This document shows positions 21,801 to 33,800 of a DNA stretch of 64,000 nucleotides, piece after piece (the stretch's first letter is position 1; each line of letters starts with the position of its first letter). The translations under genes were made by a program, and so were the position numbers. The stretch comes from Brachionus manjavacas (Eukaryota; Rotifera; Eurotatoria; Ploima; Brachionidae), in assembly GCA_019054805.1 (NCBI GenBank), contig JAHQIY010000016.1:1860001-1924000 (forward strand), in the 5' to 3' direction. Under the pieces are notes generated by a model that was not told the origin of the DNA, did not search any database, and was given only the letters and a program-made list of their open reading frames with translations.

Positions 21801-24800
21801 CCCTTTTTATTGAACTTTAATAGGTTTTAATTTTTTTTTAATTTTGTCTAATAAAAACTTTTAAAGAAGTAAATATTTTAATTTTTTAAAATTAATAATT
21901 AAAAAAAATGAAATAAAATTATTCTTGTTAGAATGAATAAATAAAAATTAATGATTTTCTGATTAAACTTGAAACCTGAAATATTTTAATTAATGATTGT
22001 TTTTGTTAGATAAATTAGCGATCAATTATTTTGATTTTAACTAAAATGTTTAGTATTTATTTTTTTGAAATTATCAAAATCAGTAGATCAATTGAGTTTT
22101 AAAATTTTAAATGATCGCATTGATCTCAAAATTTGATCTGAAACTTCAATTTGCTCAAAAAAGTGATTTATTTTGTTGTTGACATTTCTTAAATAAAAAT
22201 ATTTAAATTACTTGTTGACAATGGCATTTAGACGAGGCATAAACGATGCAGCTAGATGACAATTTTGTAAAAATATCCATCTACCCTTAAGCATGAGAGA
22301 TTTGTTGATTAGTTCTTCGGCTTTGGGACCTTGTCCTTGACCTAACGAAACAATGTCTAAATGCAGTGTGCTTCCTCTAGATTCTTTGGCAAAGCGTAGC
22401 AGTTGGTTGGTCGGATCGGAACCAGGCGAAAGCACAAAAATAATGGGAGTTTGAGCTATACTCTGAGAGAACAGATCGTGAAAAGTCGGAACACCAGAAC
22501 TCAAAAAATAAGAACTCAGAGTCTCGGTTACAAAAATTTTAACCGATTGTATCAGACAATCTCGTCTCAATAGTTTAATTAGAATTAATTTTTGAAATTT
22601 AGTCAAATTTTTAAAATTAAAGTAAACACAACTTTCTTCCATGGTCATCAAATTGTACGGATCTTTACATGAGACAAATTTTTTCCAAAATTGATCACAA
22701 TTTTCCTTCAAATTGATGCTTATTTTGTCAAAATAATCTGGTAGCATATGCTCCAAGAGGATTATTTGTTTCAGCGTCTTTTCGTCAATGAGCAAATCAC
22801 TGGCAAATTGCAGCTCGTCTAGATTGGAAATTTTTGTCTCGAGCAAATTTTGTTCCAGATCAGCAAGCAGTGACGAATTTAGGAAAAAATTGTATTCTTT
22901 TGGATAAATTTTTTGCTGAGAGCGGCACATGTCATGCTTTAGAATATTTACCGATACTGAGAATGAAAAAATAAGCTGATGTTCGGCAAAGAGTGCCCAG
23001 GAAACAACTTTGTACACAGTTTGGGTAAGCAACAGCAACACTGATTCAATGTAATCGTGAAATTCGTTCTCAGAATTGAATCTTCGACCTTGGCTGTATT
23101 CATTTGAGCTCACCGATGATCTGACATTGTGCGGTCGCAGAGTCCCGCTCATTGTTGTCGAAAAGTCACCAACACTCAGCGCCGAATCACCGATCACAAT
23201 TTTGCTCTCAGTCTTCTCATTTGTGTGCACAGATCCACCCAGGCACGACTGAAAAATAGTGTAGAACCAAGACAAAGAAAATTGGTACATTATGTTCAAT
23301 TGGGCCAAATTTTGCACAGAAAAATACAAAATTGATGCACGTATGGCAATGTCCGAGTACTTTTGGCGCGCAATATTCAAACTTTTCTCAGTGTCTTCGT
23401 TTTTGTTGAGCCTAATGGCAATATCGTGGCTAGTAAGCTTTGTTTGCTTTAGCACATCGACCAAATACTGGTCGTCAAGCAGAGTTTTTGTCTCTAGGCT
23501 TTTGGCAGCATTCACAGAACTAGTGTCTGCTCGGGACAATATGTCCAAAGATTTGTCCTCCAGTTCTCTGAGCAAAGTAAAATCCTTGGCGATTGTGTCC
23601 AATAAATTAGTTCTTTCTTTTTCCAGCTCTGGTCTTTCTTTTAGAACAACAAGACTCAGAAATTGTTCGAACAAGCACTTGAATGTGATTGTGAAGTTGA
23701 TTAGATTTACTTTGATGAATGCTGATGGCAAATAGTGCGGATTGGCCAGCGAAGTTACCAAAAAGAGCCGAAACGAGTCGTTGTACTCGACCTCGTTGTC
23801 ACCAAGTTTGAGAATTTTCTGTGCACCTCGGACAACTATTTGTTTGTGTAGAATGGGGTCCAGTACTGGATCAATGAACTCGCCAACGTTTTCAATTAAT
23901 ACCGGTTGACCTAGTCGAATTGCTTGTTCTAAAGTGCGGAATAGCAAAGGATCATCTGCTTTGCATATCTTTAAACGCAAGCCTTCCATTTCCTTGATCC
24001 ATCTGGCCACTTGATTCTGTGGGTCTATTATCAATGGCCACTTGAGACTGTAATTCATGAATATGGCATTTTCAATCGAGTATTGATCATCTGGCAATTT
24101 TTGATTGATCCAATTTCTGACCACATAATTTTTGACCACATTTTTACTCAAATTAAACATTTCATCAACTTTTAAATTTATTTGCTCATTACAAAACATG
24201 ACCCATTCGGCTATTAGATTTTTCCTATAATCCTGAGTCATAGCGCCAAGGTAGTTCACAGCACCTGCCGAAATAAGACAAACACCAATTATTAGATCAG
24301 CCTCGCGCTTCAGCTCTTCATATTGTTTTGTCCATCTTACTTTTTCGGTATCCAACGCAGCGGTCAATTCAACAGCACGTTCCATTCGATTTTTCATCAG
24401 TTCTTTTCGATCTTCCAAAGCCTTTTTCTCGGCCAAACTGTCCGAATACTTTTCTCTAAATGATTCAAGATGTTTTTCAATTTTTTCAAGCATTAGTTCT
24501 TTTTTGGCCAAACCACTTCGCATTATTTCCAATGCCTCATTTGCTTCTTTTACCTTTTCCTCTTTGGGTTTCACAGTCCGGTACACTTCGTGAAATTTTT
24601 CCACCGCGAGCACCCATGAGCACATGGACTCGCAAGCTCTGGACACTCTGCCTACTATGTCCGGCTTAAAGTCCGGATTTTTTGAATATTGCTTAAATTT
24701 AATGTACGTTTTTTCAGTGACTGTTTCTGCATCGAAATTGATTAGTTTTGTGATGAACGATGGATCGGCCAACAATTGCTTGGAAGTGTTCCAGTCGGCT

Positions 24801-27800
24801 TTTTTGTTGAGTATAACGCATACAGCACACATCACTGTCATGACCAGAAATGGCGGGCTATTGTACACCCTCAATTCGGATATGTCCGCTTTGTTCAACG
24901 CATTAAGCGATTCTTTGGCCGCTGCCAAAAGTGGTATTACATCGGCCAAGTCTTGCTCGGCCTCTTTAGCATACTGACTTACCATTTCCGTCTCAATTCT
25001 CATTTTTTCTTTTTCTTTGCCGACTATGTCCGCCACTTGATTCACTGCTTCTTGATCTTTTTTCAATTTTTCAAGCAACGATTCAGTCTCAATGGCTTTC
25101 TGCTCAATCTGAGGCCCGATATTGATCAATTCCTCTCTCATTAAACTTACTAGTTCATTGGCATCGGACAACTTTTCCAAGCCGTTTCTCAGCCGCATCA
25201 AATTGTCCAAATACTCGGCTTTTTTATTCTCAAATATATTACTGAATGTTTTTAGCAGATCAATGTAGCAACTTGGTGTAACATAGTAGTATCGTTTGTG
25301 TTCGGTGAAAAATTTATGAGATGATTTAATCAACGACATGTGAATGTAAACACACGCGCGGGATATTTTCAATTTGAGTTGTTCTTGGCCTTCAAAAGAC
25401 AAACTTGTGCCAATACTTTAATTTGGAAAAAAAAATATTTTTTTTTTTTTAATTTTGTTTTTTTTTTTTACTTTAGATCATTAGATTCGAGAAATGACAT
25501 GCTGACTTGTTTCATGGCACTTTCGGACCAGTCGTTGAACCAATCGATAGTGGTACAATTGATTATGGCTGGATGAAATCTGCATCGCTCTCTAAATTTA
25601 GAGCCAACTGGACTCATGGACAATACCAAGTGTAAATTATTTTGCACTCTCTTTTAAATAATAAATAATTTTCAATTTTTTAAATAATTAATTACTAAAA
25701 ATAATGAATACTTTTATTAGAAATTTATACAATTCGCTTTTTTCATCGTGTATTCCTTCTAAAAAAGCTTCGTTCTTTATCTCTAGTAGTAAATTGTCCA
25801 ATTCTTCATTATCAAACAGATCGGGTATGTTGCCCGATGTAAGCAAACTGTCCAAATCTTCGAGAAAAATTTCCTTAATAGAAAGAAAAAAAAATTGAAA
25901 AATTTTCATGAATTTTCAGATAAAAAAATTAACCTCAGATATGTCTTTATCAGCTATGAAAAATACAATCTTTCGCTTATGAACTCCAGTTTGCTTGAAA
26001 ACATTTTTTAGATCGTCTCGAAAATCGTCATATCCATATCCTTTTTTAATATTCAATTTGAACAGCTCACAATTGGAAACATATGTTGCCAATTCCATAA
26101 TAGTGCTCTTTCCAGTTCCATCAATTCCTATTAGCAGCATATGTCCACTTGGCTGTCTCAAGACCCTACAGGCTCTGCATATGTGCTCGACAGCCTCTTT
26201 GAAAAAAACAATTTGTTTGCTTGTTCTGCCGGACATGTTGGATCTCATCTGATAATCGGACAAAACCGATACCAATTGTTTCCAGTTGTTGAGCGGTTGG
26301 TAAATTCGTTCATCATTTTTAATGAAGTCAGCATAGATCAAAAAATCTGAATTTAGCTCGTCATCAATATTGGCATTTGTGTTGGCAGTCTCATGTGATC
26401 GAGTTGACTGAGCATCACTGTAATTTGTCTTTAATAATTTGCTTGAACCAAAAGGATTTTTGATTCCTACCTTGAAATAATCTGACACTGTTTCAGCTAA
26501 ATGAGCATAGAATTGTTCATTGTCTTCTCTAGTTACTAATCTGTCGTTGAACACTCTGAGACATTCGTGTGAAAACAAATCAACCAAATGATCTTTGGTG
26601 GCAATTACTGAGGAGTTTGCCTGCATTAAACCTTTAACCAATTTGGATAAATCTCTCAGGTTGAACACATAATGAGATTTGGTCGGTGTAGGCAACATGT
26701 TAAGAAATATGCGGTAGAACATTACAATACTCGAAGAGACCAAAGGAAGCAAACAAGATTTAATGTCCATGTTAAATTCATTATCGCCAAAAAATCTTCC
26801 CAAGTGAACTTGATAAATGCTGAAAAGAGACTTGGCAGACGGATCCGGCATTGAAAGAATACAACATTGACGCAACAAACGTTGGGATATACTTGTACGG
26901 CTAGTGCTCGGAGGATCACAGCACATAATGAATGATACATCATTTATTGTTTTATAGGCTGAGTTTTTTATGTCAAAAAATCCGTCTAAAATATAAACAT
27001 TTAATAAATTTTTTGACAACAAATGAGCATGAATATTTTTATTTAAGTTTAAAAAAATACTTGTCTTTTACAAAAATATATTCTAAAACTGAAAATCAAT
27101 TTGTTTTTCATTATATTAAGAACATACTTTAATCTTGAAGATTTAAGAAAGCTTGAATTTACGATAATTTAATATTTAAAACATGAATCACTAGTCAATT
27201 TCTGATTAAATTTTGAATCAGTTAATTGTGAAGTAGACGTCATATCAACTATTAATTTAAAATTGTAAAATCGAACATACTTAATCTTACTTTTTCTAAC
27301 AAAAACTTTAAAATTTTAAAATAAAATTTAAAAAATTTACAGAAAAGCTTGATTTTTTTAATGTCTTTTTGAATTTGAAGTGTACTAGAATGAGTTAAGA
27401 TTTAAATTTTGAGGAAATTTTTTTCGGCTAAATTTTTTATTCTCTTAGATCCAAATTAAAATAAAATTTGAATTGAAATGACAATCTGTTCATTTGTTAT
27501 TCTAATTAGACAATGAAAATTGAGGCAAACAACAGAAAAAACCCAATTCAGGTAAGAAGGGTGCGTTTAGAGAAATATAATGAAGAATATATAAGTAAAA
27601 GAAAAAAGCAAGCTAGTGGTTCAATTGTAATTTGGTGCTGTATGAGCTACTATATTACAGAAATATAATTCTAACAGATATGTTGATATTTTAGTAATTA
27701 AATTTTTTCCATCAATCGATAAGAGAAGATGAGGCTTTAATATTCCAACAAAACATTGCCCCTTGTTATCGAGCCAGATTAGTGAAAGATTCCAAAAGAA

Positions 27801-30800
27801 AAATATTAAAGTCTAGTAATCACTTCTGATCTGAATGGCATTGAAAATTTATTAAGTTGGGTCTAATAAAGGGGTCTTACCTGTTATGCGACAAGTAAAT
27901 GTATTTTTTTGATTTTAACTAGGTCAAATAAATAAAAAATTGGTCACGAAAATTTGTAATAGGTAATTTTAATTTTAATATAAATATAATAATAAAAATT
28001 TGAAATTGCAACTTTTTTAGCATAAAAACTTTTTTTTTTGAATTTTGTTAATGTAATGGTATTAACTCTAGGTAGCAGAAAACTTGGCCAATTTTAATGA
28101 AAGTGACGAAGAAAGTTTTGCACTGATCACAGCCATAGAGAGTGATATTTTCGCTAGGGCAACAGATTCTGATGAAGAAGAAGAAGATGTCGAGTCAACT
28201 GTTGGAGAGGTTATTGAAACCATTAATAAACTTAAAATAAATCAAACAAAAAATAAGTTAGAGAAGTTAATTCAAAAATTGCATCAGATGTTCTAACTGT
28301 TTCCGAAGAAACACAATTTGCAGCCAAAAGAACCCTGAGCAAGCATACAAACCCGATTGCTTGTCCAAAGTGCGGTAAATTAATGAAAAAAGAGCGTGGT
28401 GTAAAGCAACACATCTCAAAGATGCATAAATAGGACTTTTTATTTATTTTTTTTGAAATCTAATATCAAAAAAAAAATTTCCTTGGTCAATCGATAAGGA
28501 AAAGTTTTTTTACATTAATTTTATTAATGGTCACAAAAATAAAAAAACCTAAAAAAAAATTTTAATTTTTTTAATATTGGTCACATAGCAGGCAAGACGC
28601 TAATAAAGAGATGCCGAGCTCCTTCATTAAATAAGCTGAAAAAAAAATGTAACAAAACCCATTTTAACGTAGTAGACTCAATGCCAAATGGAATTAATGA
28701 GTATTTCAAAATTAAATTACACTATAAGCTTAATTCAACTCGTTTCTTGACTTTTCCACAATACTGTATTAAATTGTTTTCTAGCATCATTTTAAAAACC
28801 ACCACAAATTTAATCAATAGTATGCCAGATATTTTTTTACTCAAATGACAAAATAAGCACGTACTTTTCAATTTTTTTCCTATACTATGGATGTTTTTCA
28901 TTTTGACACACTGCCTTAGGCTATGATTAAATAGTGCGTATTTTTTTCAGCAAAAAAGCATTCTTTTTTTACTTTTCCTCTCTGACATTAATAAGTACAT
29001 GCTGAAAACTAAAGAATTTGAAAAATAAGATTTATCTTATAAAAAAGATGCAAAATTCAAAATGGTAAAATTGTCTTTATACCTAATCAAGAAATTTTCA
29101 AAAATCAAAGCAAAAAAAGGTAACAAAATCATAAAAAGACGGCAACTAGCCAAAGCAGTGATGGCCGAGTGGTTAAGGCGTCTGACTAGAATTCGATTTC
29201 TAAGCCATTGAAAAAATGGTTCACAGCGATCAGATGGGATTTTCCCGCGCAGGTTCAAATCCTGCTCACTGCGAATTTTTTTAAAAATAAATAAACTTAT
29301 AAACTTACTATTTTCATTAATGTATCTTAGCAGTTCAAGTGGGGGTTGGTCGCCAAATTGATCAGCTATTGGTATATTTAGATCATCAATAAACATAACA
29401 ATACATTTATTTCTCGGAGCACCTAGCATATTTTGTCCTTTTTTCGACAATTTTGATAATAAAATTGACAAAAATTTGTTTGACGAAGTTTGAGCACTAA
29501 ACTGAGTTGAATGGGTAATCACATTTAATTCACTTTTTGACTTCCTAGAATCGAAATCTTCATTAAATACCGATTTGACATTATTGTTGGTCAAATTGGC
29601 TCTAGTTTTTTCGGCGAAATTGAACACATCACCCAAAATGGTTCCCAATTTAAAACTAAATCCGTTTGAAGACAATTTTTTGAGCATACTTTGAATAGTG
29701 ACTGTTTTTCCAATACCAGATGATCCAGTAATCAAAACTGTATTTTTACCCATTAATAAAAGAGTTGACAAGAAACAAAATCTAACTGCATCTAGCGTTT
29801 CTATCAGCTCTTCGGCTTTGGTTTGCTTGATCAAAGTGTCCACATTTGGTACCAGCTTACTCCATTCCATAAAGTTACCACTAGTCACATCCAAAAAATA
29901 ATCAAATACCGGTTTTGATGTTGGTGGTAGATAAATTCCATATTTTATATTTTGTTCAAATGTCTCTCTAACAAACTCATCGAATTCATGAGTCAAACTG
30001 TCCAAATTGGATTTTACATGCGACTTTTGATTTATAATGTTGTCATCTTCGGCGTTATCTTCTCGCTTAATTAGACCACCAAATCCCCAAATGAAAGAAA
30101 ATATATAAATTTTAATCACTAATGCTTGGAGGAGTTTAGGATTTCGCTGCAAAAAATATTGCTTTTGTTCTAAAGTTTCGTTTTGGATGAAACCTTGATC
30201 ATCATCACTTGAAAAATAAATCATTAAACTATATAAATATATCAATTTTTTAATTGTTGATAAAATTTCAGTCTAGTCCAAAATGGGATCTTCTTGAAGA
30301 TGCCGGTTTGGTCAACAAGACTGGTTACACAACCTTTTTAAACTTAAATTAAAATCTTTATTTTTTCTTTTTTTTTTGTAAATCAAATCAATAATCAATT
30401 TAAATCGTATTGATAATTTATTTTTGTCTTATTTCAACATTAGAAAAATTTTATTAAGTAATCAAGGTGTAACAAAGTATGTTGCATTATCTTGCAGAAT
30501 TCTTTTAAATATATTTTGTTATCTATAATTTAAATTCATCAAAAAAATATATATTTAATTTTCGCAATACCAAAAAAACTGTAGGAAAAAATGTGTTCAA
30601 TTTTTATATTTTTGTGATCAAAATTTTTACTGATATTTCAAAGTTTTTGATTTTACTACTCATAAATCAATTAATCTTATCAAAAATTAACACTAGAAAG
30701 CCTGATAGGTTTTTTAAATCCCTTTTTCAAAGGTTTAAACTTTAATATTATTTCAAAGAAATATATTTTTAAAAAATTTCTCATAGAAACTAAAAATCAG

Positions 30801-33800
30801 CGTGTAATACTCAACAATTTATTTCTTTTTAAATTTTTGTAATTAATCAGTGGGGTTTTCTAGAGTTAAAAAAGACTAAGTGAAAGCTAGAGCCAAAGTA
30901 TAAAATTAAATTGAGTTCTTTTTAGCCAAATGGAGTTTTTGGGCTAGTCCGCCAAGTTTTAAGTTATTTTTTATCTATAGAAAAAATGTCAAACTGTTGC
31001 AATTTAAAGAAAATTGACGAAGCTGTCTTTCTGTTAATACTATCAAAGTGGAAAAATATTGAATCAACTGTCTTTGATTCTGATCTAAACCATACCCGGG
31101 CCCCGTTTTCAAATTAAAGCATTTCTGTTTATTTTTTAAAATAAACTGAGTGATTGATTTGATGATTTCACCAAACCAGCAAAATGATCAAAATGATCAC
31201 ATTTTGGACAAGATCCTAAAATTTTAAAAGAAATCAACAAACTTTTTAGGTTTTTGCTTTTTTTTTGCTGATTTTTTCTGTTCAACAATCTGTGACTCGG
31301 GCTCACTAAAGCCACCATTTTTTTCAAAAAATTCCAAAATTTGTGTCATTATAGCAAACATACAATTAAGTACATTTTGTTTCTGAAAAGGAAAGCTAGT
31401 GCAGCCTTTTCTCTTCTCGATAAAGCTAAATCCTTTTGGCAAGCTGAATTCCAGCAATTCGTAGATTAGATCTACGGCATAGTGTGGAAAAGACTTTGGC
31501 AACGAACTACACCAACTTTTTATGAATGGAGTGAGGCCTAAATCACTCGGATCAAAATAAACCATAGCACAGCGACTTACAGTTGCCGGACTGGTGTGAA
31601 CCAAACTGTCCACTTCGAACAAAACTCGCATGTTAGGTGTCATGTTTATTCGCTCACCATTGGATAGGCATAACACTTTGGAATCATCTAAGACTGTGTT
31701 TAGATTCTCCACCCAAAATGTATCAACAGGCCCGTCCAAAATAACAAATTGCCACATGGGAAAATTATCATTTTCAGGATCTATAGCTGCGCTATTGTTC
31801 GAAAATGTTCGTATCACATTTCCGAAAACACCGTCTGACCACTCCAAAGTGGACGAATCTGTAGTGCCATACAATTCACCTATTGATATGCTTTTTGGGT
31901 TGATTATAAAGTGCTCAATTCGAGCTTTTTTAGAGCGTTGAAGCTAAAATTAAAAAAAATATTAATTTTTATTAAAATGAAAAGAAAAACTCTAAAGAAG
32001 TCGAAGCAGTGATGGCCGAGTGGTTAAGGCGTCTGACTAGAATTCGATTTCTAAGCCATTGAAAAAATGGTTGACAGCGATCAGATGGGATTTTCCCGCG
32101 CAGGTTCAAATCCTGCTCACTGCGAATTTTTTTTTTCAATTTCATCTAGATAGATTAAGTTTAAAAAGCCATGCGATCAAGAGTCATGCTTTAAAATAGA
32201 GAAAAAATTTCTACACCTCTATTTTAATTGCTTTTAATCTAAAATAATAACTATCAAATTGGACAAAACCATTTTTTATTTTCCACGCTAGGTTTTCACG
32301 TTTGCGAACAAAACGTAAAAAGCCGACTATAGCTCGGATAATACCTCTCAATTTGAGCTAAAATAAAATTAACCTTATTGTTTTTTTTAGTGGATTTTTT
32401 TTATTAGAATTTAAAATTTAAAAATATTTTGATTAGGCATGTATTTAGCCTTCTGACAAAAAAAATTATCTATTAAAAAATTTTAGCTGATTTAATTAAA
32501 TATATTTGTGAATGACAAATAAATTTAATTTTTTGTCTCTTGAAAATTTTATTTTGCGGCATTGAATTCTTCATTTTTTAAAAATGACATGAAATTTTGT
32601 TTGTTGCCATTTAAAAATAATTTTTTTGTCAAAAAGGAAAAGTAAAAATCTTTTATTTAACTTACAATTGAAACAGTTGTTTTTTGTTTATCCTGTGATT
32701 TTTCGCCCATATATGAAGGCAAATTGCTTAGAGCTCTTAAGAGTATGTTTCTGGACACTGTTTTTCCACCACCAGGCGGACCAACCAACATAATTCCATG
32801 CCTTACCAAAATTTGATCATACAACTGAATAATTTTGTCACATTGAGATGACCAAAACTGATAGTTAAGCTCTCTGGTTGCCGAATGAATACTTTTTTCG
32901 ATTGCTTCTTGATTTTTTTCCAATTTTTTCAAATCAGGAAACAAATCGATCATCAAATTGCCAAATAGAAGAGAATCTTCTTTTAAAAACTTTGGCAAAT
33001 TAGTGTCATACAAAGCTTGCATTAAAATTTGTGACTCTTGATCCTTACTTAACAAAGTACTTTCCAATTTTTTCTCATTGAGAAACGTTTTTTTCACTTG
33101 TCCGGCCATTAGAAGAACAGCCTTGATAGTTCTCAGACCAAAATCGTAATGATCTTGTTGAGATAGCTGACGCGAGGCCAAATGATACAGAGTAACTATT
33201 TTGGTGGCCAAAATTTCGGCCGACGTAAAGCCCACACTGAACAGAATTATCTGTGCAATAAGTGCCAAATCGGGAACCATCATGGCAACTGGTCTAAACA
33301 GTGGTTTTAAATTGTCGGGCAATTCGACTCTTCCTGCATAAGTCGGATTCATGGTTATGAAAAATCCGCATGTGGGACTCAATTTAATCTCTCGGCCTTC
33401 GAAGGTAAATCTAGCCACTTGGGCATCTTTGGCTGTTTTAATTGTAAGCATTTGTTGAGCCACTACAGACAATACTTCAATATCTATTCGATTGAATTCA
33501 TCAAAGCAGCACCATGAGCCCGATTGAGACAGACCGCTGAAAAACTTTCCCAGCATTTTGTAGTCCAAGCCCTCGGAACAGTTGAACACAAGACAAAGTT
33601 TACCAACTGACTTGGCCAAATCTTTGACTGTTTCGGTCTTACCAGTGCCTGCAGGACCAGCCGGTGCACCGCCAAGATTAAGCTTGAGAGCTCCTGTGAG
33701 AGTCAAATAGCACCTATCTGTCAATGGAGTGATGACCAGCCTGGCCGAACAGCCCAAGTATTCAAAACCATAGACAAAACTTGAATCCGATTGTAGAACC

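Larger units (their letters stand above)
27482..28690 (+). mobile_element. Tc1/mariner transposase relic, split by a second element
   Basis: Translated pieces match Tc1 transposases: KYNEEYISKRKKQASGSIVIWCCMS (about 27568-27645, equal to the GSVMVWGCMS block), ALIFQQNIAPCYRARLVK (27735-27788, the second catalytic Asp region), SDLNGIENLLSWV (27829-27862, the DLNPIEN block). The C-terminal VDSMPNGINEYFKIK follows at about 28673-28720, after an inserted element. Several stops and frameshifts make it dead. The end coordinates are approximate. Confidence 0.75.
26986..29308. other. Dynein intron 15 (2.3 kb), transposon-rich
   Basis: Separates the AAA3 exon (…YINEN) from the next exon (NGFFDIKN…). 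On the plus strand it contains a Tc1 relic split by a smaller TIR element, a zinc-finger open frame, and a tRNA-Ser gene close to the 5' splice site. Confidence 0.85.

Noticed and set aside
23129-24977. Several plus-strand frames up to 147 codons across the dynein stalk exon
   Set aside because: The minus strand encodes a continuous conserved dynein motor; these are shadows.
28923-29090. A further dynein exon downstream of the AAA3 exon
   Set aside because: The phase-consistent GTAAGT donor at 29308 joins directly to 26985 and restores the conserved sequence; extra frame runs into the tRNA.
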